DNA of 64,000 nucleotides from Cylicocyclus nassatus (Eukaryota > Nematoda > Chromadorea > Rhabditida > Strongylidae). Below, in pieces: positions 11,781 through 23,463 of this stretch. The DNA lies in assembly GCA_958299035.1 (NCBI GenBank), contig CATQJL010000112.1, positions 10,764,880 to 10,828,879 on the forward strand, given 5' to 3'. The position numbers and the translations under genes were made by a program. Under the pieces are notes generated by a model. That model did no database searches. It was not told the DNA's origin and saw only the letters and a program-made list of their open reading frames with translations. Position 1 is the stretch's first letter, and each line of letters opens with the position of its first letter.

Positions 11781-12694
11781 TTAGGTTGATTCATAATTAA
11801 TGCACGTTCTTCTCACCTCTTTTTCCAAGAGCTGGCATTTGATGTGTAGTCAATTCCCTTAGAAACTTTTTAAGCTGTCTAAAAGAGCCCTTTTTTTAGT
11901 TTCTTATGCGGGCCTTCGCTTTCGTACATCTCCGCTCATTTCAAAGTTCTGAGTCTTCAAATAAAAGAGATTAAATCTCGAAATTATTGCTTTTCACTCT
12001 TTTGGCCCTAAATCTATGAGGAATAGCCGGATTAATTTTAAAAAATATGCATAAGGGTTAGAAAGCTTTGTGCTACAAGATGCTGTTTGAACAAAATTCT
12101 CCATGAATTCTGAGCCGAGAAATTCGATTGCGAACTTTAATAATCGTCGCGACCATTCCTTGTCATATAAAACTTTGAAGCAAAAGGCGATTGCAGGTCT
12201 TTTGCACTATCCAGCAAGGGTAAACCTAGTTGATTTGATGGTAGAAAAGCGCTAGGGTTTTCTCACTTTCCAGCGGAGAAAAATGAAAAAATTTCAAAAA
12301 TGACCGATTTTTGAACCCGCCGAGATGCCAGAAAAGTGAGTATTTTCGACTTTTTCGCGATATTTTCTTTCAAAAATTTTCCGTAAAATCCAAGCTTGGC
12401 ATTACTGCTCATAAGACCATTGTCTACACGATGAGCGAAATCTGCTTTACCCTACTTCATTTCAACATAAGTTATGCTCTCCCAAAGTAGAGGCTTTTGA
12501 AAAAAATGGTTGGCAATTTTCAGGCCAGAAAATCTTTCTTATGATAGATACAGTCACGCAAAAGCATATTTTTTGTAGCCACTGATTTGATGGTTACAAC
12601 AGTTTTTATTGCGCCCAGAAATGTCTTTTTAAAAAAGAATTATCTCGGTTGAAAGTTGAAGTATGGAAAACGTGCATTAAATGAATCAACCTAA
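11781..12694. mobile_element. Mariner-type non-autonomous element, 914 bp
   Basis: The TIRs begin TTAGGTTGATTCAT and continue to AATGCACG, matched by CGTGCATTAAATGAATCAAC and CTAA at the right. The dinucleotide TA flanks both ends (11779-11780 and 12695-12696). TTAGGTTG-type ends with a TA target are typical of mariner. No transposase frame remains. Confidence 0.8.
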
Positions 12695-12699
12695 TATAA

Positions 12700-13530
12700 A
12701 AAGGACAGTCCACAAATCAATCGTTTATAAAACATGCATTGAATTGCATATGGCAGGTCTCTAAACTGAGATTTTTGAACAGTATTCATAGAAATCTTCA
12801 TTGGTTCAATTTTACAAATGAAACACATTTCATATGGTTCATAGTAATGAAGAGGTGGTAGATACATCAATGAAAGTGAAAATTTAACATCTCCAATGAT
12901 CTTTTCTTTTCTTGGATAATTGTGAGAATATAAGCTACCAGATCTTGGGAAGGAAGCTCAATGCTATGACATTGTGTCAAGAGTAAGAATGAACACTTTC
13001 AATTGGCTTTCCAGGAAAGTACAATAGAAGTTTTTAGGTGCGGTAACTGTAGAATCAAGTAACACACAATATTAAATATCTTCAATCCCATATAGCGCCC
13101 AAAAAACCTATTTAAAACAACTACCGAAAAGGTAGAAAAAGTTGCCCATTGCAGTTTTCTAATCCAAACTTCATCAGGATTGTTTCGAGATATTGAAAAA
13201 ATCAACAATCTCGCTTACATAATAGTGTCTATCATACCAAAAAGCATTGGCAGCTAAAAGATTCAGCACGGATTGGTCAAACCTGAAAAAAATTCTCATT
13301 TAGATTAGGCTACGACTGTGAGAACTCCGTTCTTATCGCTCATCAGTCAAATTAGACCCATTCAATTTGATGCCGAATGTGAACTAAACCAAAACACCGG
13401 ATTATGGTTGTCTAATGCTCTGCAAACCGCACTACACTCTCAATTTTCTCTTTTCGGTATCGCATGCCACGCTGGGAATAAAATCTGTGACACGCCCACA
13501 ACTCCTTTCCGCTGATATGGAAGGCAGAAA
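12700..13530. other. No feature recognised
   Basis: AT-rich non-coding sequence. Short frames on both strands are not supported by splice context or family resemblance. Confidence 0.4.
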
Positions 13531-13535
13531 TGGTA

Positions 13536-13829
13536 TCATGGTGAGGCAAGCATAATGGTACGGATCTTTTGGCTGACTGCAAACGCGATGTAGTATTCTT
13601 CGTTATCATAGTGACGACCATGCAAATTTTTGATCGTCTGCCTTTCGTGGCCTAGGCCTGTCAAGTAACGTTCAACATTATTCAAATAGAATTGCGCACC
13701 GCCGTCTAAAGTATATACCACCAGTAGCTCTGTGATGCTGATAAATTGATTGGAGACAATTTCTAAATCTAGCGCAAAAGAAAATTCTTGACGTGAGTTT
13801 CTCCCAGAATGGTCATCACTTTACTGAAT
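13536..13829 (-). CDS. Possible terminal exon, unknown protein
   Basis: Reading leftward from about 13829, a frame of some 95 codons stays open to the stop at 13536. It contains ISITELLVVYTLDGGAQFYL and GRHYDNEEYYIAFAVSQ. Candidate acceptors (GAATTCAG, or CAGTAAAG) precede it. The composition looks protein-like rather than repeat-derived. No family was recognised and no neighbouring exon was found, so this could be the end of a gene or another captured fragment. Confidence 0.3.
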
Positions 13830-13962
13830 TCAGACCTTGACACACCATGTGTGTCAAGCGGTCCACATGGCATTGTTTGACAGTGTGTATCAAGCGGTTG
13901 TCAATGTGCCATACAAAAACTCAAGCTCGGCCTCTCGGTTTCCTTCTCCATTTGGGCAAGTA

Positions 13963-14063
13963 CCCTAAAATCTGACATATAAGATCGTCCTGCAATAAAT
14001 CCTCTAAAGCCAAATCCAACACAGATATGGCCGCTTCAAATATCTAACAAGATTTTAGGGTAG
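13963..14063. repeat. Short inverted-repeat element
   Basis: TACCCTAAAATCT at the left and AGATTTTAGGGTA at the right form a 13-bp inverted repeat about 100 bp across. It could be a small MITE. No target duplication was established. Confidence 0.35.
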
Positions 14064-14375
14064 TCATAAGGAAAAGGACTTATTTGTAGGGCGGACTCAA
14101 TTAAAGACGGACTTATTTGAATCCAAAAAGGGGCCCTTGTCAGATTGTAGAATATTCAAAGTGCGGGCTAAACTGAGACCATCATGAGCATCTTCGCCGG
14201 AGAAGGGGACGCAGCTCAATAGTAAGCTTCATTGCGCTCGAGCGATTTGTATTACATGCTGTTCACCACTTGGGTATAACCGCTGCCCTCAACTAAACTT
14301 ATTGAATAAAAGCATATAGCTATAAAAACAAAACTTTCTGACTTTTCGTATTACCCATGTTCCTCAGCGGTCAAT

Positions 14376-14457
14376 CATCTTTTCTTTTCTTTTTTCCTTT
14401 CTTTTTTTCTTTTTTTCTTTTTTTCTTTCCTTTCTTTCTTCTTTTCATTTTTCTATT
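14376..14457 (+). repeat. CTTT-rich microsatellite
   Basis: A pyrimidine-only tract of irregular TTTC/CTTT units. Confidence 0.9.
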
Positions 14458-14938
14458 TTTAGGGTCAAAAACACTACAAGATTGTGGTGACTCACATCAT
14501 ATTGCTAACTGCTAACTAACTAAGAAACCCTGAATTATTAGAATGTTGAAGTCTTTGATGAAAGATATCAAATGAACCTTGTGGTTCATCGAAATTTTGT
14601 TACTTCTGTACTTTATTTGTTAACACCAGGAACATGCTCAACAATGTTAGCATTATTGGGTTGATCAGCAGAAAACTTTGAATGAAGAACATTGACTTTG
14701 AAGAAAAGACGATTGGCTGCTGCAAATTATCAGAGGATCATGAAATTGGAAGGGAAGCTTTACGGCAGTACCCTTTTGTGCAATACCACAGAAGGGCAGT
14801 AAAGCACTTGTGCATAAATAGACAGCGTAAAATGTAGATCTCTAATACTTTATCTATGGATATTTTCAAAATATCATGTGGATGCATAATTCTTGCACCA
14901 AGACACAAAGGCAATAATCATATAATAAATGGAATACA

Positions 14939-15359
14939 TTAGGTTGGCTAAAAAATAAGTTTGATTGTTTTTAAAGGTTTGTAGGTGTGTAAAAACTAAT
15001 TCATCCATAAATGTTTAATATCAATTGAAAGAACAAATCAGAGAGAATCGGATGGTGTACTCTATTCTATTCTTTTATCTTTGTTTCAATTTTCGAAAAA
15101 ATCATGCTGCGAAAAACTAATTGAACTTGAGCGTAAAATATACATTTGATACACTTACAACAAATTTTCAAATTCCTCTTTTAGGGGTAGTCCTATAAGG
15201 GCATAACTGTCACTAATCTTTTCGGGAACTTGATGTTGAGAATACAGGGTTGTAGTTACATTCTTGCAGGAAAAACCTTAGCTAAAATAGCTGCTACTTG
15301 AATGGTTATACAGCTTGGAAATTGCGTGTCAAAACGAAATTATTCATTAGCCAACCTGA
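14939..15359. mobile_element. Mariner-type MITE, 421 bp
   Basis: The left end is TTAGGTTGGCTAAAAAATAA. The right end, inverted, is TCAGGTTGGCTAATGAATAA. Mariner-type termini are clear, but the TA target duplication is not intact on the left side. No coding sequence. Confidence 0.65.
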
Positions 15360-16040
15360 TAGGTTGAAGGCTACAGCTCGATAGAGCAAAAAACACTTCA
15401 CAAGATATTTTTGAAATGCACCGATTTGATGCACGCAAAGTCTGCAGCCAAAAACTAAAAGCATCCAAGCGCCTGATAAATGGAGAAAAAAACCGCAATT
15501 CCCTCTAAAGAAATCACGGATCTCTTACTCGCTCATGCATGAATTTTCCACATCAGACATCCATACGTGCAGTGCCTTCCAAGTTTCACTTTCCTTAAAC
15601 CTGGACATTGTTTGTATCGGCAAAGTATTCTCTGCCAAACAGGTTTATTAAGCGATCTTTATCGATCCAATCAAATGATGATGCCTGATGTTTCGACGCC
15701 TTCGTCTTCCTCAGAGGCCTGCAAATGATTTAAAGTGTCATCTGTAGCTCCACGCCATCAAACACCCTTCCTCTTGCTAGTTCTCGACTTTCGCCTGACT
15801 TACATATTGCAAAAACGCAGCGCGCAAGATGAACATAACGAGAGATCACCATTATGGGAATTTCCGGCACCGGAAATGATGGTCACGGCAGAAGAATGAA
15901 TGATATCCTAGATGACCATCGGATGTTATCTACAGGTCGCATAAGGATGCGAATGGAAGGAAGTCTTAGGTTATGTACAGGCAGTCATTTTTGTTGTTAA
16001 TAGCTGGATTTTTCACTGAAATCCGGAACGCTTCTAATGC

Positions 16041-16330
16041 TTACCTCGCCAATGTTTCCTTTTCGTAAGTCAAGATTTTACATCTGTTACTAAAATCATC
16101 TCCACCATGGGTTTCACTTTTATGCCTGCCCGGAGGTGATAATTGTGTTTTACGCCTTTCACCTGTCATGTGTTCTTTTATGCGAGTGCCTAATGGTCTT
16201 CCTCTCTCTTCAATGTAGAGTGCATTATAAGACATTCAATCTGATAAATCAATCCCACTTTGGCACAATCGCCTATTTTACCGCCCGGGCATACTACACA
16301 GCATTGCTTCAAAATACGGTAACTATCATA
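16041..16330 (-). pseudogene. GIY-YIG endonuclease relic, left arm
   Basis: The minus-strand frame reads ALYIEERGRPLGTRIKEHM, matching the YIG half of the GIY-YIG nuclease that follows the reverse transcriptase in Penelope-like elements. The GIY half lies just upstream in another frame, so a frameshift separates them. The same domain occurs again in the other arm. Confidence 0.65.
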
Positions 16331-16871
16331 CATTCTATTTTTACCCAACTGCTTTTTGATGTGTCGTTCGGAATGGACACTAAAGCAACATCACCTTCCA
16401 GTTCTACGCGTTGTATGCATTTTCGAAAAGCCACGTTGACGCTATCAGAGATAAACGGAAGGCATAGTGAAGTTTATTATCGTTATTAATGTTGTTACCA
16501 TTTCTGAGATGTTGACAATATGGTAAAAATGGCACCCATTGCTGCAAGCAATCTATGACACTAAATATCGTAACTCGCAACGTTTTTTTTTTCACTAGAG
16601 CACATCCGCATGGCTGTTCTGAACATGTTTTCAGTGACAGCTCTCTTTACGGATGCAGGATGTGCGGATTTTACATTTATAAGAATGTTCTTGGAGCTTT
16701 CCTTAAGGAACCGCTTCACACTAACAATGCCCTTGGACAACTTCCCTTGCGCATTCAGTTAGGGCAGCCACCCGTTATCTGGTGGTTCTCGAATGAGCTT
16801 TATATACTGCGACTGCTGATTGAAGAAAAACACATGTCCATTTCGGACTGTGTGGAAGTGACAATACAGCA

Positions 16872-18164
16872 ATCATCGATGTAACGGCAGTACATCAGCG
16901 GTATGCGAGCTAATACCGGTTCTTCAAATTTGCTTATAAAGCAAATGGTGAGCACTGGCGCTAATCTTTAACCCATGGCTAAGCCGCGTATTTGGGAGTA
17001 ATAAGTCCCAGACCATCTAAAGATGTTGTACTTCAGACATTCGCTAGCTATTTTCATGATTCGCGCTTTACCCGATCCAAACATGTTCATAGTACTACAG
17101 TGTTTATCTAACATCTCCGATAGAGCCTGCAGGGCTTGGTCATTCTGCACATTGGTATAGAGTAAGATCAGGTCAAGTTACTCGATCACTGCGCTCGAAT
17201 CAAACCTAGCGCTTTGCAATTGTTGATAAATTCATGCGGGCTGGACAAATGTGCCGGTACCTTTGGTAGTAGCTGTCTCACTATTTTGTGCGAAAACCAC
17301 GAGATTCTGTCGGTAGGGCCACTTACACAACTGATTATTGGTCTAATCTTGTAGGTTTCCTCTGACATTAAATTCATGTCCCGTAAAGAAAGCTTGTGCG
17401 TTTTGAGAAGGCTGTAAAACACTGGACAACTCGGACTTCTCAATTGCAACTCTAGTCCAGCAGATTTGCCTATTGGGATCCAAGTGTCGTCTAGTTTCTT
17501 ACACTGTGACTGAAATTCTTTTTCAGAGACCACTCTGCACGTTGTAGAGTCGGCTAGATGGGCTGTTGTTATGCGGCGGTCTAACTCTTGAGGCATCACC
17601 ACAAACTCACCACCTTTATCGCTTACAGACAATTGTAGTGAACCGTTTAAGATTAGTTCACGCACCTTTTGAATCCCTGCCATTGCTTGCGTGTCAAGTT
17701 GCTCTGTCGTTGTCGTTATGCTCTGTTGAGAACTTCTAGAACACCTAAGCATAAGAAACGGAATTTGATGTCTACTTCAAGAACGGTCCGGGTTGTCTGT
17801 AAAATAACAGTGGGAATGGAATTGTTGGTAGAAGGCTTTGAGAGTTGTTGACTGCTGTCGTAGCGCGACTTTTGTTTCTCTCTCGTATTCTTAAAGAGCC
17901 TCTAAGTTTGTGCAGGCTTCCGACCAATTTGCGACGAATCGCAGCGTTGACGTTTTGTGCAGGCGAGAATGAAAGACAAAGGCTAAGAAGCTTTTCGATA
18001 TTAGTAGATATTTGGGCGTTGCCAATAACCGTGACTCTCGTTTCCTTCATTGTGACATGTAACTTAATCAAATCGGTTGTCAGATCTGCCACTTCCACCA
18101 CGTGAACAATACTTAGACCAGTAATGTAAAATAGATATATAATTGAAATCCGCACATCCTGCAT
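16872..18164 (-). pseudogene. Penelope-like reverse transcriptase (broken)
   Basis: Read right to left, 17772-18164 holds the N-terminal region (LLSLCLSFSPAQN). Then 17186-17752 holds SVSDKGGEFVVM, FYSLLKTHK and KIRPIISCVSGPT, and 16968-17150 holds QIRGLAMG. After a TAA directly following AMG, the frame continues through RLAPVL to the catalytic YIDD at 16872-16883. This order (DKGG, KTHK, RPI, GLAMG, YIDD) is the Penelope-like reverse transcriptase core. Gaps and stops between blocks show that it is inactive. It is a retroelement gene, not a host gene. Confidence 0.8.
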
Positions 18165-18293
18165 CCGTAAAGAAAGCTATCACTGAGCATGTACGGAACA
18201 GCCATGCAAATGTGCTTCGGAGAAAAAGAACGTTGAAGTCACGAGATTTAGTGTCATAGATTGCTTGCAGCAATGGGTACCTTTTTTTACCTT

Positions 18294-19506
18294 CTCAGAC
18301 ACTGGAAGCGGGCGAGCCGCGGCCTTAAAAGGCCTTTTCGGCCCGCCCGCGGCCTTATTTTGGGGGCGTGGCCAGATCGCGGCTGACCCGCGGCCCTAAT
18401 TTGAAGGCGTGGTCTAAGTACGGCCGACCCGCGGCCGTTGTTCGTTGCAACGGCCGACCCGCGGCCTTGCTTTGCTTACCTGACCAGCGATATGCAAATT
18501 AACAAGTTAGTCATGATCTCGTAATGATCATTGACTAAGGTAGTTTTCATTCAACAAGTGCGTTGGTGCTTCTCGGTCATTTCGCTTGGGCATTCTTCAT
18601 GGATTCTAATGCGCTTCCCGCAGCGCCGGGATATATTAATGGTGAGTCCATGAATAGTATGCAATGTAGCCAGGAGCTTTCGCAGATGAGACAAGAGCGA
18701 GCTCAATGGCGACCACACCTTCATCAGGCCTTGCAGAAAGCTCTGTACGTGGTGAAACGAAGTTATTTTGATTATCAGTAACTTTGTCTTCCAGAAGGGA
18801 TGTCCGAGCATCGAAATACGAGGAGAGTGACAATACGTGGAGCCCTAGTAATGTGAGTTAATACATGACTACAAAACTTGGCTACTTCTGCGATTTCCAA
18901 ATGTTCCAGAAACAGAAAAGGAAGATTGTGGCTGTGCCCGAGGAGGACATCGAAAGAACAAGTAATGTGAGTTCGTATATGTATTTACATTGGCTAATTC
19001 AGCGTTATCCAAATGTTTCAGAGGCAGAAAAGAAAAGCTTTGGTCGAGGCTGCCGAAGACAACATCGAGATAGTAGATGATGAAACATGTTATAGATGCC
19101 TTTGAGAACAATGGGAGTAGAACAGCGCAATAAGGATATCATCATTTTTTGTAGATTGTTTGTTTCTCTGTTCTGATTGTGGCTATTTTTCATGTATATT
19201 CTGGACACAGAAGATAAATGAGTTGTCATGAATATGTGATTGTTCTGTTGTCTTCATGTGCTAAAAGAAGCAGCTGAAATTTCCATTCTTGGAAGTGCTA
19301 GAAGAACGATATGATAAGAGCCAATACAGCCGAGCCGCGGCCGTTTCCCGGCCGAGCCGCGGCCCTTTCCCGGCCGAGCCGCGGCCCACTACGGGCGAGC
19401 CGCGGCTCATTAACGGCCGAGCCGCGGCTCATTAACGGCCGGCCCGCGGGAGCTGCGATTGCCCGGCCGGAACTGGGCCGCGGCTCGCCCGCTCCCAGTG
19501 TCTGAG
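18294..19506. mobile_element. 1.2 kb CTCAGACA-TIR element nested in the Penelope arm
   Basis: The TIRs are CTCAGACACTGG and GAGCGGGCGAGCCGCGG, inverted at the right end. Flanking TT (18292-18293 and 19507-19508) replaces AT in the uninterrupted paralogous arm near 16513-16520, so the other arm acts as an empty site and indicates a 2-bp target duplication. The subterminal 200 bp on each side are arrays of GAGCCGCGGCC-like palindromes. The interior holds exon-like cargo. Confidence 0.75.
18600..19105 (+). pseudogene. Exon-like cargo inside the TIR element
   Basis: Exon-like pieces have nematode splice sites: from the ATG at 18600 (MDSNALPAAPGYING), then after TTGTCTTCCAG at 18795, after TGTTCCAG at 18909, and after TGTTTCAG at 19022. 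The last two encode related peptides, QKRKIVAVPEEDIERTSN and QKRKALVEAAEDNIE. Each follows a similar short GTGAGT intron, so one intron-exon unit has been duplicated in tandem. The protein was not recognised. It could be captured host sequence or an element-encoded protein. Confidence 0.35.
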
Positions 19507-19719
19507 TTATTGTCAACATCTCAGAAATGGTAACAACATTAAACTAATAAACTTCACTATGCCTTCCGTTTATCTCTGATAGCGTCAACGTGGCTTTTCG
19601 AAAATGCATACAACGCGTAGAACTGGAAGGTGATGTTGCTTCAGTGTCCATTCCGAACGACACATCAAAAAGCAGTTGGGTAAAAATAGAACGTATGATA
19701 GTTACCGTATTTTGAAGCA

Positions 19720-20055
19720 ATGCTGTGTAGTATGCCCGGGCGGTAAAATAGGCGATTGTGCTAAAGTGGGATTGATTTATCAGATTGAATGTTTTATAAT
19801 GCACTCTACATTGAAGAGAGAGGAAGACCATTAGGCACTCGCATAAGAACACAGACAGGTGAAAGGCGCAAAAGACAATTATCACCTCCGGACAGGCATA
19901 AAAGTGAAACCCATGGTGGAGATGATTTTAGTAACAGATGTAAAATCTTGACTTACGAAAAGGAAACCTTGGCGAGGAATGCATTAGAAGCGTTCCGGAT
20001 TTCAGTGAAAAATCCAGCTATTAACAACAAAAATGAGTGCCTGTACATAACCTAA
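19720..20055 (+). pseudogene. GIY-YIG endonuclease relic, right arm
   Basis: On the plus strand the GIY half reads GLIYQIEC. One frame later the YIG half follows as NALYIEERGRPLGTRI, then HKSETHGGDDF. This is the inverted copy of the left-arm nuclease relic. A one-base frameshift breaks the domain, as in the left arm. Confidence 0.65.
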
Positions 20056-20930
20056 GACTTCCTTCCATTCACATCGTTTTGCGATCTGTAGATAACATCA
20101 GATAACATCCGATGGTCATCTAGGGTATTATTCATTCTTCCGCCGTGACCATCATTTCCGGTGCCGGAAATTCCCATAATGGTGATCTCTCGTTATGTTC
20201 ATCTTGCGCGCTGCGTTTTTGCAATATGTAAGTCAGGCGATAGTCAAGAACTAGCAAGATTAGGGAGGGTGTTTGATGGCGTGGAGCTACATATGACACT
20301 TTAAATCATTTGCAGGCAAGACGAAGGCGTCGAAACATCACACTTTGATTGGATCGATAAAGATCACTTAATAAACCTGTGCACAGAATACTTTGTCAAT
20401 AGAAGGGATTCAAGTTTTTACCAAAGCAATGCTGAGCTCAACGCTGATTGTGTACTATAAGCCTTTTAAAGTACCATTTTAGATTTCTAACCTTCAAGGC
20501 CTAATCTTCGGCAAATGTCAAGTGTGGCTCTCCTTATCCAATTTTTTATGCCATCTAAGTGCTTGTAGTATAAATCACTAACTGACATGCCCAGCTTCGC
20601 CTGCACCGTGGGTTCAACTGGCTCAACTAAGAGTAAGATTGGTACGCAACCCTAAAGGTTCAACTTATTCGCGTTTTGGCTTCATTTTGTTTCTTTGTAA
20701 CGCAGGGCAGATACTTGCTAAGCGCACCGCCGTTGTACCTCTCCCTCGTCGCGGAATGGAAATGAGCTGCACCGCTGTTGTTTACACGAAAGTTCATTCA
20801 TTCGGTTCATTTTCTTCAAAATCGATAAATCAATAAAAGGAGTACGATTTTCGCCGCGAAAATTAGTCTACGGGTGGACCGGTGTCGAATACATGTGTGC
20901 AAAGGTTTGGCGCTGATCGGTCCGCACACC

Positions 20931-22246
20931 AAATCTTATATATAAAGCTGGATGTCTGTTTGTCTGTATGTCTGTCTGTCTGTCTGTCTGTCTGTATGTA
21001 TGTCTGTGTGTACGTATGTTCCGAATAGAAAATTCCATTTCTGAACCGATCCGGACCAAACTTGGCACACATACACTACGGGCCCCGGCGGGTGTCATAG
21101 GCTACTTTTCGTCATCGATCGATATCGATTTTATCGATTTTTATCGATTTTTTTGCTGAGTTCACCTACGGGGCTGGGAGTTGGCACAGGGGGGTAATCG
21201 AGCATGGGGATTCCGAATACAATATTGGTTTTCAGGATTATCGATTACTTTTATCGATTTTATCGATTTTTTTGCAAAGTTTGAGCTACGGGGCTGGGAG
21301 TTGGCACAGGGGGGTAATCGAGCATGGGGATTCCGAATACAATATTGGTTTTCAGGATTATCGATTACTTTTATCGATTTTATCGATTTTTTTGCAAAGT
21401 TTGAGCTACGGGGCTGGGAGTTTGCACAGGGGGGTAATCGAGCATGGGGATTCCGAATACAATATTGGTTTTCGGGATTATCGGTTACTTTTATTGATTT
21501 TATCGATTTTTTGTAAATTTTGACATGCGAGGCTGGGATTTTGCGCAGGGGGGTAATCGAGCATGCAGATTACGAATACAACATTAGTTTTTGGAATTAT
21601 CCATTACTTCTATCGATTTTATCGATTTTGCAAAATTTGAGCTAGGGGGCTGGGAGTTGGCACAGGGGGGTAATCGAGCATGCTGATCATCCCCAAGGGG
21701 GTGATCAGCATGCTCGATTACACCCCTGTGCCAAATTCCATCCCCCTAGCTCAAATTTTGCAAAATCGATAAAATCGATAGAAGTAATGGATAATTCCAA
21801 AAACTAATGTTGTATTCGTAATCTGCATGCTCGATTACCCCCCTGCGCAAACTCCCAGCCCCGCAGGTCAAACTTTACAAAAAAATCGATAAAATCGATA
21901 AAAGTAATGGACGATCCTGAAAACTAATATTGTGTTCGTAATCAGCATGCTCGATTACCCCCTGTACAAAATCCCAGCCTCGCATGTCAAAATTTACAAA
22001 AAATCGATAAAATCAATAAAAGTAACCGATAATTCTGAAAACTAATATTGTATTCGGAATCCCCATGCTCACTTCCCCCCTGTGCCAACTCCTAGCCCTG
22101 TAGGTGAACTCTGCGAAAAAATCGATAAAAATCGGTAAAATCGACATCGATCGATAACGAAAAGTGGACTGTGACACGCGCCGGGGCCCGAAGTGTATGT
22201 GTGCCAAGTTTGGTCCGGATACGGCGGAGCCGGGTAAGCCAGCTAG
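20931..22246. mobile_element. Palindromic element with 120-bp tandem repeats
   Basis: It starts CTTATATATAAAGCTGGATG with a (TGTC)n tract at 20955-21010 and ends GGCGGAGCCGGGTAAG, the same termini as 8494-8804. Units about 120 bp long (GGGGCTGGGAGTTGGCACAG, then GGGGTAATCGAGCATG, then ATCGATTTTATCGAT) repeat across 21130-21690. They then repeat inverted across 21694-22220 around a centre at GATCATCCCC/GGGGGTGATC. The translation repeats too, but this is a consequence of the 120-bp period, not a gene. Likely a HINE-type element; classification is inference. Confidence 0.7.
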
Positions 22247-22249
22247 TTT

Positions 22250-23460
22250 TCTATAAAGAACACACTAATTATCGCTTTATCAACACTCAAATTTATTTAT
22301 GTGTAGACTAGCAAGAGAAGGGTTCAGCATTTGGTGAAGAAATTGAAAAATCGTTTCTTCTCAAATGAATGTCTGATGTGGAGCGTATAAGCAAGATTGA
22401 ACGGAGGTTCGATTTTTGTCGAGTTCCAAAACAAATGAATTCTTTTAGTTATTGCCTTCAAACTTGTGCACTGAAGATAGTGCAAGCTTTCGAATAATAG
22501 AGCTTACTTTGCTTTATCGAATAATTGCCCGCAACCTATATTGCGGGTAGAATATGACGTGTTACGGTTTGGCTTGATGTACAAGAATTACGCACCAACC
22601 TTTCCATCGAATTATACGCATTCAACCAACCTGTGGCATGTTGGTTCATGCGAGAAAAAATTTTTGAAGTCGCAGAAAGATGTTTCACCACCCATGCCTG
22701 CCATGCAGCCCTCTTCAAGTGCGCAGAGCACAAGCCTGAACCAAATATCAAATTAGCAAGCGTGCGGTGACTTGTTACAATTCAAGCCCTTAACAAGTAC
22801 CATTTCAAGATCTGTTCAACTGTATCCTTTGTTTGAGCAACGAAAATCAGATTAGCATCGTACATTTTCGCTTTCGGTTTCTTGATTTCTTCCTTGTTTG
22901 TTGGGAAGTATTCGTATATAACTAAAGTAAGAGTGTTAACTCACTGATGCCACCAGTATTGCGATCTCGATCAGACTAACTTGGTGAAGTGGCAGGATAG
23001 ATGCCATACCCCGTGTATTTATGAAGCAAACACGCGGCCTGTAAAACGAATTATTATGGTTGCGTCTACATAGAACCAACTAAGAATAAGCAATGATCAT
23101 GTGATAGGAATGACTTGCCGCGCAATGATTGTTTTGCTATTTTTAATTAATTAGAAAGTGACTCTCCATCAAGTGAAATGTTTTTGTTCAGCTTCGACAA
23201 ACAATCAGTGCCTCTAAGGGAAGGATATGCTGCGAAGAAACAAATCATTGGCATCGCAAATCATTGCAATTTTTTCTCAGAATTAGTTTTCAGCAGGAAA
23301 ACTTTGAGATTTTTCTTTACTAAGGTTTTGCTTATTGACTTTATTTTAGTACAATCCTTCTTAACAAGCAATCTGGGTAATTGTACTATCCCGGCACTCT
23401 TGCACTATTTTGCAGTAAAGGAGGCTAATGGCAAAAGTCACTGTCACATTCGAGAGAACA
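22250..23460. other. No gene resolved
   Basis: AT-rich sequence. A plus-strand frame at 22541-22756 has no recognisable domain. No repeats or RNA genes were seen. Confidence 0.35.
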
Positions 23461-23463
23461 GTA

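Larger units (their letters stand above)
15620..20400 (-). mobile_element. Penelope-like retroelement with inverted arms
   Basis: Arms of about 1 kb lie in inverted orientation: 15620-16672, and 18135-18293 plus 19509-20400. The right arm is split by a nested TIR element. Both arms carry GATGTTTCGACGCC/GGCGTCGAAACATC-type blocks, the palindrome TTCCGGCACCGGAA and a GIY-YIG endonuclease relic. The centre, on the minus strand, carries a Penelope-type reverse transcriptase relic. Pseudo-LTR arms are a known Penelope-like element feature. The element is broken in several frames and not intact. Confidence 0.75.

Noticed and set aside
16136..16489. 117-codon plus-strand frame
   Set aside because: It is antisense to the GIY-YIG relic in the Penelope arm and is mirrored in the other arm; not an independent gene.
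21181..21523. Repeated peptide (WFSGLSITFIDFIDF) in two overlapping frames
   Set aside because: It follows from the 120-bp DNA repeat (a multiple of three) and is open in more than one frame, so it is not a real protein repeat.
21130..22220. CRISPR-like direct repeats
   Set aside because: The units are contiguous 120-bp repeats with no unique spacers, mirrored about a palindrome, in a eukaryotic genome.
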